Assembly: GCA_015075625.1 (NCBI GenBank)
Contig: JABTTZ010000003.1
Location: 62,001-126,000, forward strand
Origin: Anaerolineales bacterium
GTDB lineage: Bacteria > Chloroflexota > Anaerolineae > Aggregatilineales > UBA2796
Direction of reading: 5' to 3'
Length of the DNA: 64,000 nt
Part shown: positions 28,263-35,397 of the stretch, piece by piece
How positions within the stretch are numbered: the stretch's first letter is position 1
Layout: each line of letters starts with the position of its first letter
Position numbers and translations under genes: made by a program
Notes under the pieces: model-generated
The model's input: the letters and a program-made list of their open reading frames with translations, nothing else
Database searches by the model: none
What the model was told of the DNA's origin: nothing

Positions 28263-28334
28263 TGGGGAGTGGCCAAGCGGCAAGGCAGTGGACTTTGGAT
28301 CCATTATTCGCAGGTTCGAATCCTGCCTCCCCAG
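28263..28334 (+). tRNA. tRNA-Gln(TTG)
   Basis: A full cloverleaf can be drawn: acceptor stem TGGGGAG/CTCCCCA, D arm with GGCCAAGCGGCAAGGC, anticodon loop CTTTGGA with anticodon TTG, and T arm GCAGGTTCGAATCCTGC. The discriminator is G at 28334, followed by CAG in the genome; the 3' CCA is therefore not fully encoded. Confidence 0.95.
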
Positions 28335-28341
28335 CAGATAA

Positions 28342-28371
28342 ACCCTGAAGAATTCCTTCGGGGTTTTTTCT
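28342..28371 (+). terminator. Intrinsic terminator after tRNA-Gln
   Basis: AACCCTGAAG and CCTTCGGGGTT form an imperfect stem around AATT, followed directly by TTTTTTC. Position and T run fit a rho-independent terminator for the tRNA transcript. Confidence 0.75.
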
Positions 28372-28462
28372 TGCCTGTGCCAAGCCAATGGCGCTCACTT
28401 CTCAAAATGGCTGAAACCTGCTATCCTCATAAAATCTTCGAGAAAAGGGACGCATTCCTGAC

Positions 28463-28912
28463 ATGACGATACAGAACACACCCAAAAGCGGCGTAATGAA
28501 GTTGGATGGTGCCCATACGGGCGTTCGCGTGGTGCGCAGTTCCGAACACGAGCGCGAGTACACACACGGGTTTACCCGTACATGGGGCATTACCAGTGAG
28601 ACAACGGGAACAACCGCGCTCAGCATGGCGTATGGAAAGCTCCCCTCTGGCTCAAAGGCGCAAGCCCATTACCACCCTTTTGATACAGCAATTTACACCA
28701 TTGCCGGACGCGCCCTCCTTCGTTTTGGTAAAGACCTCGAATACACAGTAGATACAAAGGCGGGGGATTTTGTCTACATCCCGGCTTTTGTTGTCCATGC
28801 GCCAGAATCCTATGGGGATGTTGAATTAGAATTCGTCGTCGCACGGACTGCCCCCGACGATGTGTATTTCCTCGCTGGTGAGGGTCCTCTTTACGAAGGA
28901 GAAGGGAATTAG
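28463..28912 (+). CDS. Cupin-domain protein
   Basis: A 149-residue single-domain cupin. The first cupin motif is in AHYHPFDTAIYTIAGRALLRFG, the second in AGDFVYIPAFVVHAPES. The expected Glu of motif 1 is replaced (HYHPFDTA), so metal binding rests on three His at most. Small cupins of this type bind metals or small carboxylates; function is unknown. Followed 24 bases later by the Ldh-type dehydrogenase, so they may be one operon. Confidence 0.75.
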   Translation: MTIQNTPKSGVMKLDGAHTGVRVVRSSEHEREYTHGFTRTWGITSETTGTTALSMAYGKLPSGSKAQAHYHPFDTAIYTIAGRALLRFGKDLEYTVDTKAGDFVYIPAFVVHAPESYGDVELEFVVARTAPDDVYFLAGEGPLYEGEGN

Positions 28913-28936
28913 TAAGGGAGGCGCATCGTCAAAGAG

Positions 28937-29959
28937 ATGACCACGATCACAATCCCCATTGAGGATGCCCGTCAGGTTGCCATTCGCATTGGGGTGAGGC
29001 ATGGTTTGATGCCCCCCGAAGCAACCCTTGTAGCAGAGGATTACCTTTCCGCTGAACTGAGTGGGATTCGCACACACGGGCTGCTAAAACTGATTGTTCT
29101 TCCCGCCGCCCTCCAAAAACGCCTCGGCGCCCCGCTGCCCTTGTGGGAACATGAGGCATTGATGATGCTCGATGGACAGCGAGAGATTGGTCCATTGGCA
29201 GCGCGGATGTGTGTTGATCGTGCTATAACAAAGGCAAAGACACACGGAATAGCCTTTGTCGGCGTGCGTAACATAAGCCGCTACGGACGGCTTGCCCCCT
29301 ATGGTGAGCGTCTAGCGCGGGCGGGGTGTATTGGGATTATTGCCAATCAGGGCGGACTCGCCATTGCCCCGCCAGCGGGCATCACCCCCGTTTTAGGGGC
29401 AAATCCGTTGTGCCTTGCCTTTCCCCGTCCCAACGGTGAGCCTTTGGTGATTGATCTATCCACCTCGAACGCCGTCTGGAGCGAGGTGATTCTCGCTGAT
29501 GTCGAAGGGCGTGAACTTCCCCCAAACTACTTTATGGATGCGGCGGGGGTGATGACCACCATGCCAAGCGCCGCCTATAGCGTAGACTCCTTTGCCGGAG
29601 GGCGAGGGTTTGCCCTTGCTCTGGCGTTGGAAGTCCTTTGTGGGGCGCTGCTTGGCGCACGGCTAGGGCGTGCCGTTCGCGATGAATATGATCTCGGTTA
29701 TGTGTTTATCGCCCTTCACGCCGAGGCGTTTTGGGCGCATGGCGAGGATATAGGAAGTGGGGCAACAGCTTTTGCCGCTACAATTGCCACCCTTGCCGAG
29801 GACATTCACCACGCCACGATGCGCGATCCTCACCTGCGGGGGCGGCTGCCCGGGGAGCGTTCCGCGGCGACCTACCGAACCGCACAGGAATCCGGCATCC
29901 TAACCATTCATCCCCGCTTATGGGAGCGTTTAACTCATCTTGCCGAAGGGAATGCCTAA
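28937..29959 (+). CDS. Ldh-family (malate/lactate-type) NAD(P)-dependent oxidoreductase
   Basis: A 340-residue enzyme of the non-Rossmann malate/L-lactate dehydrogenase family (YlbC/ComC/AllD-like), which reduce 2-oxoacids or oxidise ureidoglycolate and related 2-hydroxyacids. Family landmarks are SGIRTHGLLKL near the N-terminus, VGVRNISRYGRLAPYGERLARAGCIGIIANQGG, and the DLSTSNAVWSEV block. The usual S-H-G triad is altered to T-H-G. The substrate is not deducible. Confidence 0.82.
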   Translation: MTTITIPIEDARQVAIRIGVRHGLMPPEATLVAEDYLSAELSGIRTHGLLKLIVLPAALQKRLGAPLPLWEHEALMMLDGQREIGPLAARMCVDRAITKAKTHGIAFVGVRNISRYGRLAPYGERLARAGCIGIIANQGGLAIAPPAGITPVLGANPLCLAFPRPNGEPLVIDLSTSNAVWSEVILADVEGRELPPNYFMDAAGVMTTMPSAAYSVDSFAGGRGFALALALEVLCGALLGARLGRAVRDEYDLGYVFIALHAEAFWAHGEDIGSGATAFAATIATLAEDIHHATMRDPHLRGRLPGERSAATYRTAQESGILTIHPRLWERLTHLAEGNA

Positions 29960-29970
29960 GCCCCCCCTGC

Positions 29971-31044
29971 TTACTGATGGCGACGCTGGAAGGTAAGCCG
30001 GAACAAGGCGACAATGAAGGCAAGCCCAATGAGGATGGTCACCACCAGAAGTATGACGGCGAACACCCCTGGTTCACTGCGGCTGCTTGCCCCATTGAGC
30101 GGTGTGCGCGGTACATTTCCCGCCAAAAGTGTATACACTAGCCGTCCGCCAGATGGAATCACCCCCTCTAGGGTGAATTCGGTATAGGGACGGTTGGGAT
30201 TCAGCGTTGTGTTGGGGGCAGTCGCGAAGGAACGGTGTTCGGGGGCGGTGGAGAGGGTGATTTTTGCGTCATTGGGGATCAAGATCGTTACATCCTCTGT
30301 CTGGTACGGTTGATCTTGATCGACAATTGCCCCCACTTCATAGGAAAGCTGATAGGAAACGATCACCTCGTGGGCTTGTCCGGGAATGACCGGGCGTGTG
30401 TCTTGGACGATAGGGGCAAAAGATTCCCCCCCAACAGAAAAGCGCCCCGCCTCGTCAAAGGCGACCCCCACTGCCCCAATTGGAAGGGGGGCAATGACGG
30501 AAACTGCTTGCCCCGTTTTCGTCGTCGTTTTACTCAGGTAAAGACGATCTCCGCTGGCGCGGTAGAGGAATGTTGCCAAGAATTGGACAACGCCGCCCGG
30601 TTTCGGATCAAGGACATAGCGAGAGCGCAGTAAGGTAATCACACTTGGATCATCGGTAGCAGCGTAGACTGTCAGGGGAATTGTGTACTCGATTCGTTCG
30701 CCGTTTAGCTCGATTAGAGGACTACTTTGGGGGACACCCTCAAAAACAACGGTGATGAACAGGGCATCACCGGGCTGGATGATGATACCCTCAAGGCGGT
30801 AATTGCCGTCCGCTTGGGTTGCTGTCTCGTATTCGGCGCGGTAGCGGGAATCGCTAGGGCGGGCAAGACGCACCGTCACAGGCAGTCCGGCGGGGATGCT
30901 CACCCCGGCAGTGCCGCTGGTGATCTGCCCCTGAACGCGAATGGCGAATGTTGTGGGGGCTTGGGCAGCTATTCCTTTGAGGGGAATAAAACTCAAAAGA
31001 AGCACCAGCCCCCAATAGTGGAGGCGGGTAGATTTAGATAGCAA
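29971..31044 (-). CDS. Secreted membrane-anchored protein with carboxypeptidase-regulatory-like domain
   Basis: A 357-residue protein with an N-terminal signal peptide (LLLSFIPLKGIAAQA), a long extracytoplasmic beta-rich region and a C-terminal membrane span (VILLVVTILIGLAFIVALF) followed by RRHQ. Residues 35-120 resemble the carboxypeptidase regulatory/transthyretin-like fold. It lies 36 bases downstream of ccmE on the same strand, so it may serve cytochrome c maturation or envelope assembly (inference from position). No catalytic residues are seen. Confidence 0.68.
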   Translation of the reverse strand: MLSKSTRLHYWGLVLLLSFIPLKGIAAQAPTTFAIRVQGQITSGTAGVSIPAGLPVTVRLARPSDSRYRAEYETATQADGNYRLEGIIIQPGDALFITVVFEGVPQSSPLIELNGERIEYTIPLTVYAATDDPSVITLLRSRYVLDPKPGGVVQFLATFLYRASGDRLYLSKTTTKTGQAVSVIAPLPIGAVGVAFDEAGRFSVGGESFAPIVQDTRPVIPGQAHEVIVSYQLSYEVGAIVDQDQPYQTEDVTILIPNDAKITLSTAPEHRSFATAPNTTLNPNRPYTEFTLEGVIPSGGRLVYTLLAGNVPRTPLNGASSRSEPGVFAVILLVVTILIGLAFIVALFRLTFQRRHQ

Positions 31045-31080
31045 GGAAAATCATACTCCGTGTGGGGGGTGAACGGCGTT

Positions 31081-31626
31081 CTAGCCAATCCGCTTTTCTG
31101 CCTGTTTGGGAACATCGCTCTGGTATTTGGAAGGGCATTTTAGCTGAAGCTCGTCCACATAAAACAGCCCATCCGTCCCCATTTTACCGGTCATAATCGC
31201 CTGTGCCTCATGTTGGAGAAGGTCGGGGACGGGTTGGTTGCGGACGACCACCTGAAGGCGCGTGGCGGAACGATCATTCACGGCAACGGTGAGTGCTTGG
31301 GCAAGCCCGCCAAGTTTTTCTAATTCTTGAGCATTGTCGGTGATATGGGCGACAGTGAAGGTGATCGTTTGCGTATCGGCGTCAAAATGGATTGTATCAC
31401 CGAGGACAGCACCAGTGATTTTCACCGTTTTGCCGACGAGTTCGTTATTGCCAACCACCTCGTTCACGGTGATGAAAAACCGCCCACCGAGGAGCGTCCC
31501 TACAAGGATGAGGGCAACCACCGCCAAAATTGCCGCAAACCCAACGCCAGAAACAAGGGTACGAAGGTTTGTTTCGCTCTTTTTAGGGATAGCAACCGAT
31601 GCCTTTTCCCATGTTGTGTTGGTCAT
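31081..31626 (-). CDS. ccmE: Cytochrome c maturation heme chaperone CcmE, Cys (CxxxY) variant
   Basis: A 181-residue protein with one N-terminal membrane anchor (about 24-50) and the OB-fold CcmE domain. In classical CcmE a His in the HxxxY motif binds heme covalently. Here the position is Cys164 in C-P-S-K-Y168, the CxxxY form described in Desulfovibrio-type and archaeal Ccm systems. The upstream QPVPDLLQHEAQAIMTGK block matches the family's VPDLFREGQGVVAEG. No other ccm gene is in the window. Start at 31626 follows an AGGAG. Confidence 0.85.
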   Translation of the reverse strand: MTNTTWEKASVAIPKKSETNLRTLVSGVGFAAILAVVALILVGTLLGGRFFITVNEVVGNNELVGKTVKITGAVLGDTIHFDADTQTITFTVAHITDNAQELEKLGGLAQALTVAVNDRSATRLQVVVRNQPVPDLLQHEAQAIMTGKMGTDGLFYVDELQLKCPSKYQSDVPKQAEKRIG

Positions 31627-32139
31627 AAACAGAAACTCCTGTCAATCATGACCATAGTTCTAGCGCAAAGGAACGCTAAAAGCAACGATCTCTCATCGAA
31701 CTGAGTGAGGTAGACGTTACGCAGTTGCCCTCATTGCCTACCTACCTCCCGGTGGGAGAAGGGGGAATCCATTTTTTGAGGGGGAAGCCCCCTCAAATGT
31801 CCTCTTTCGATGAATACAGAGTAAACACGTTCAACCGCATACATCCTAGTCCTTAATTAACCTTCGTCACTTTCTCTCTTAGAAACAGTTTCAATGTGTT
31901 CTTCACGTGTTTAATTTACGGATGGATGTTTGGCGCTTCTGGCTTTTTGAGGCAAAGCCAGCGACTTTCCTAAATGTTGGATCGCAAGGTCATAAAAATT
32001 GTATAAATCACGCCCTTCTGGTTGATTAATCGAAAGGCGATTCGTTGACTCACCCCCCAACCTCCCGTAAACTGTTCGTATGTCTTGAACGCTCAACAAG
32101 ACAACCAAACATCAAAATGAGCGGGAGGAAGAAAACACT
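31627..32139. other. Non-coding region before the ESX-like cassette
   Basis: About 510 bases, more AT-rich than its surroundings. It contains TTACGCAGTTGCCCT (31717-31731, repeated at 37959), the CTCCC/GGGAG palindrome, a 10-bp hairpin TTTGAGGGGG/CCCCCTCAAA (31775-31797), a second hairpin CTGGCTTT/AAAGCCAG (31939-31961), and a promoter at 32045. A 65-codon minus-strand frame at 31911-32108 is not supported by a ribosome site or family and is not called. Confidence 0.6.
32045..32073 (+). promoter_or_regulatory. Promoter of the ESX-like cassette
   Basis: TTGACT (32045-32050), a 17-base spacer and TAAACT (32068-32073). The predicted start near 32080 leaves a 60-base leader before the first gene at 32140. 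Confidence 0.62.
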
Positions 32140-32436
32140 ATGGCAGGGAAAATCCAGTGCGATTACGACCAGATGGGCAAGGTGGCGGATACCTTTAGCA
32201 AAGAATCTGGTCAGACGCAGCAGCTTTTCCAGCAATTGTCCAAGATCGCGGGCGATCTCGCTGGTGGTGGCTGGGTCGGTGAAGGAAACGATAAGTTTCA
32301 GACAGAATTCAACGATATTGTGAAGAAGGCGATGGACAAACTTGTCCGCGTCCTCGAAGATGCGGCAAGCGCCAGCAAGCGTATTTCCGACGCCCTCAAG
32401 CAGGCGGAAGACGAATCGGGCGGGTTGTTCGCCTAA
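32140..32436 (+). CDS. WXG100 (ESX-like) small protein 1
   Basis: A 98-residue helical-hairpin protein of the WXG100 family, whose known members are substrates of type VII secretion. The W-x-G turn is in GGGWVGEGND, flanked by two helices with spacing typical of the family. There is no secretory signal and no C-terminal Y-x-x-x-D/E export motif. A GGGAGGAAG Shine-Dalgarno precedes the ATG. It is the first of four tandem small genes; no EccC/EssC ATPase or other secretion gene is in the window. Confidence 0.85.
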   Translation: MAGKIQCDYDQMGKVADTFSKESGQTQQLFQQLSKIAGDLAGGGWVGEGNDKFQTEFNDIVKKAMDKLVRVLEDAASASKRISDALKQAEDESGGLFA

Positions 32437-32500
32437 GGGTCTTAACACCGCTTAGATATATCACTAGAAACGCAATCAGAATCAGTGGAGGAAATCAATC

Positions 32501-32800
32501 ATGTCTGTTGATGTGCAAATCGACTATGAGATGGCAGATGAGGCAGTGAAGTTGTTTGCCAATGGGCAGCAGCAGCTTAACGAAACGCTTCAGGCAATGG
32601 AGCAGTTGGCGAACACGATGGAGCAGGGTGCGCTCCTCGGTGATGGTGGCGATATGTTCGCCCAAGCCCTGCGCAGCCGTCTTGGGCCCCGTCTGCGTAA
32701 ATTGGCAGCGAAACTGGGCGAGATTTCAAAGGATATTAAGGCAGCCAGCGCCGACATCCGTGCCGCAGACACGAAGGGCAAGCAAGGCTTCAAGAGCTAA
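32501..32800 (+). CDS. WXG100-like small protein 2 (no Trp in the turn)
   Basis: A 99-residue helical protein that aligns by layout with the preceding one. The central turn reads GALLGDGGDMF, so Leu replaces the Trp of W-x-G. The C-terminal helix is basic (LRKLAAKLGEISKDIK). A GGAGGAAAT ribosome site precedes the ATG, 64 bases after the first gene. Probably an ESX-like partner or paralog; function unknown. Confidence 0.72.
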   Translation: MSVDVQIDYEMADEAVKLFANGQQQLNETLQAMEQLANTMEQGALLGDGGDMFAQALRSRLGPRLRKLAAKLGEISKDIKAASADIRAADTKGKQGFKS

Positions 32801-32861
32801 GTTCGCCTCAATTAACAGCACAGCGAAAGCGACAATCACAGGGAGCTAAGGAGAAGCAATC

Positions 32862-33185
32862 ATGTCGGTATTTACCTTCGTTGCAAACGAAATCGTTGAA
32901 CAAATCAACACCTATAAGGGTCAGGGCGAGCAATGTGATCGCGTGGTTTCCCAGATCAAGACCGGCGTTCAACCCATTCAGGGTGGCGCGTGGAAGGGTC
33001 AGGGCGCCCGTGCCTACATCGGCGTGATCATCGGGCAGGTCATCCCCCACATCATCGAATTGATCGCCGCCATCACCGGCTTCGGGGGCAACCTCGGCAA
33101 GGCGCTCAATATCATGAACCAGGCGGATAAGATGGTCAGCGGCATTGTTGGGCAAGTCAGCGACATGTTCGATCAGGTGTTCTAG
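32862..33185 (+). CDS. WXG100-like small protein 3
   Basis: A 107-residue helical protein with a W-x-G type turn (GGAWKGQGARAY), followed by a rather hydrophobic second helix (IGVIIGQVIPHIIELIAAI). The hydrophobic helix could be membrane-active or a dimer face. A TAAGGAGAAG site precedes the ATG. Third gene of the cassette, co-directional and similarly spaced. Confidence 0.75.
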   Translation: MSVFTFVANEIVEQINTYKGQGEQCDRVVSQIKTGVQPIQGGAWKGQGARAYIGVIIGQVIPHIIELIAAITGFGGNLGKALNIMNQADKMVSGIVGQVSDMFDQVF

Positions 33186-33255
33186 GCTTTAACCGCCTAA
33201 AACCACAGCGAATTCACACTCAATTTAGAACAATTCCCACAGGAGGACTACGGTC

Positions 33256-33549
33256 ATGGCTGATGTCTCGATGGACTATGGTATCTGCGAGAAAATGGCG
33301 AACATTCACGGTGTTTCGTCCGATGTGTTGAAGGGTGTTTCGAAGGCGCTCAAGATCGCCTCGGACATTTTGAAAGCGACTGCGATGTTTGGGATGGTCG
33401 GGAATCTGGCGCTTGCCTACTACCTCGACAACATTCGTCCGAAGGTCGATCAACTCGCCGAAGACAATGCCGAATTGAAAAAAGACGTTCTAGGTGCGAT
33501 TGCCGCGCTGCGTGACGGGGATAACACCGGTTCACAGCGGTTCGTCTAA
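33256..33549 (+). CDS. ESX-like small protein 4 (diverged)
   Basis: A 97-residue helical protein at the end of the cassette. It lacks the W-x-G turn altogether; the middle is hydrophobic (GMVGNLALAYYLDNI) and the C-terminus is an amphipathic helix. It shares size, strand, spacing and a strong ACAGGAGGAC ribosome site with the other three, which is why I group it with them; homology itself is not proven by reading alone. Confidence 0.65.
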   Translation: MADVSMDYGICEKMANIHGVSSDVLKGVSKALKIASDILKATAMFGMVGNLALAYYLDNIRPKVDQLAEDNAELKKDVLGAIAALRDGDNTGSQRFV

Positions 33550-33624
33550 ACCACTAACCTTTATTATTGCGCGGGGCGTCCCACCGGGTTACGCCCCACG
33601 TCACAACCAAATACCCCATTATGG

Positions 33625-33655
33625 GGGCGGTGCAGAACCGCCCTTTTTGTTTTTT
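33625..33655 (+). terminator. Strong intrinsic terminator after the ESX-like cassette
   Basis: GGGCGGT-GCAGA-ACCGCCC (33625-33643) followed by TTTTTGTTTTTT. A textbook rho-independent terminator, 75 bases after the last stop, closing the four-gene unit. Confidence 0.9.
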
Positions 33656-33798
33656 ACCGTTTGGAGCTTTAGCCCGCAAGAACCGCACACAGCCGAATGC
33701 AGCGCCCCTGCCTATGCCGAAAGGCAGCGCAAGGCGCAAGCGCATTGTAGAATCTGTACGACTTGTACCTTAGTCATTTGTCAGGAGAATGTCTAAAA

Positions 33799-33874
33799 GA
33801 ACCCCTATCCCCCGTCCCCTTTCCCCGTACACAGGAAAAGGGGCGAAATGCTGCGGGCAAGGGGGTGAGGGTTG
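33799..33874. repeat. C-rich intergenic hairpin repeat, copy B
   Basis: Contains the same 20-mer as copy A (33816-33835), with an inner stem CCCCTTTCC/GGAAAAGGGG (one bulged A) and an imperfect outer stem between ATCCCCC and GGGGGTGA. The 33550-33917 spacer otherwise holds only the cassette terminator; I see no gene there. Confidence 0.65.
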
Positions 33875-33917
33875 TCTCTTTCTGTAGTTACCTTCTTGAT
33901 GAACTACAAGCAGCGGG

Positions 33918-35147
33918 TCACGAAGTACGCTTGACCAGATGCTCGGCAATGTACTCGGCATCTTCTGCCACGCCCCAAAATAGGTTCGACTTGGACTTAT
34001 GCAGCCACATCAGCCCAATGAAGTATAATCCGGGGTGTTCTGTAATTCCCCGCTGGTGGATTGGATAACCAAAGGCATCGAAAATAGGGTACTTGATCCA
34101 GCTAAAGTCACAGCGATACCCACCTGCCCATAGGATGGTTCTGATGCCTACCTTATCTAAATCTAGCTCAGTAATTACCTCGGAGTCATAGCGTGTGAGC
34201 AAATCCGGGGTAAATTGGTCTTGCACTGCTTGCAGATTGTTCTGATCGATATAGGTATCGACTGCCTTCTTGAACTGCGCTTCTGCTTTATCAGAGACGG
34301 CAAGGTTTTCCATTAAATCTCCGGCAATCGCTAATGTTGTTCCATCCGCCCCTTGTAAGTGACCCAAGAGGGTCACACCATCTGATGCAAATCGATGCAG
34401 ATTCAGGGATCGTCCCCCATCTTTCCCTGTTAACTGAGGATTAGGATCAAAGCGCTTAGACGGTGAAGTGAGGGTGTTCACTGTCTGATCAAACATTCCT
34501 AGAGCATTAACCCACCAGAACGCGTCTTTACCACGATAACGGCGTGGAATTCTTCCCACTTTGCTGGTGCAAAGATAGACAGTGCGCCCACTTTTGTAAA
34601 GTTCCTCGGCAATCTGGCAGCCAGACTGCCCGCTGCCCACAACCAGGATTGCGCCGTCCGGCAGCGATGTTGGATTGCGGTATTGGCTAGTATGGATTTG
34701 GTGAATATGGGATGCAATCTGTGAGGCATAGGCAGGAATACGAGGTTTGGGAAAAGCACCTGTGGCGACCACAACATTTGCTGCTCGGTAGGTGGCTGCA
34801 TCGGCTTCAATTATGAATTCACCAGCATCATCATGGATACTGGTTACGGTGATACCTGTTCGCACTGGTGGGTTAAACAGACTCGCATACTCCTCAAGGT
34901 AGTGTAGAACTCCCTCACGAGTGAGATAGCCATCAGGCTCATCACCTTGATAAGGAAAACCAGGAAGTTGCAACGTCCAATTGGGGCTGACAAGCGTGAA
35001 TGAATCCCACTTCCCGCTACGCCATGCTTCCCCAATACGATCTTTTTCGAGGATAACATGTGGATGTTTGTGCTGTGTCAGACAGTAGCTAACTGCCAAT
35101 CCAAATTGCCCTGCTCCTATGATCACAGTGTCGATCTGTTCGGACAT
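33918..35147 (-). CDS. CzcO-type flavin monooxygenase / NAD(P)-binding oxidoreductase
   Basis: A 409-residue flavoprotein with an FAD motif (VIIGAGQFGLAVSYCL) and a second, NADPH-type motif (ILVVGSGQSGCQIAEEL) around residue 165, as in flavin-containing monooxygenases and CzcO-like proteins. The substrate is unknown. Its base composition looks visibly more AT-rich than the neighbours and it is flanked by AT-rich spacers, which may indicate a transferred gene (inference by eye). The spacer 35148-35397 shows no gene. Confidence 0.85.
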   Translation of the reverse strand: MSEQIDTVIIGAGQFGLAVSYCLTQHKHPHVILEKDRIGEAWRSGKWDSFTLVSPNWTLQLPGFPYQGDEPDGYLTREGVLHYLEEYASLFNPPVRTGITVTSIHDDAGEFIIEADAATYRAANVVVATGAFPKPRIPAYASQIASHIHQIHTSQYRNPTSLPDGAILVVGSGQSGCQIAEELYKSGRTVYLCTSKVGRIPRRYRGKDAFWWVNALGMFDQTVNTLTSPSKRFDPNPQLTGKDGGRSLNLHRFASDGVTLLGHLQGADGTTLAIAGDLMENLAVSDKAEAQFKKAVDTYIDQNNLQAVQDQFTPDLLTRYDSEVITELDLDKVGIRTILWAGGYRCDFSWIKYPIFDAFGYPIHQRGITEHPGLYFIGLMWLHKSKSNLFWGVAEDAEYIAEHLVKRTS

Positions 35148-35397
35148 CGGTAAAATCCTCGTCGCTATTTTATGGGATACTGGTCACTATGAGGCTACTT
35201 TACAATCAACACTAGTTCATAAATCGAACTGGTTAATTGACGGGTTGCCAAGTGTAATACGCGCCCTTCCAAAATGGTTTGAGTGGCTCACTCCCTAATG
35301 GACTTCCTTAGCGACGAATTATGCCACTCATCATAGCTCACCACACACCACAGGCAATTCACTTCGAACAAACCTTAAAAGACTTTCATACAGGAGA

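Noticed and set aside
31911-32108. A 65-codon minus-strand frame in the spacer before the ESX-like cassette
   Set aside because: It overlaps the cassette promoter, has no ribosome site and no family. It could be a small decayed gene, but support is lacking.
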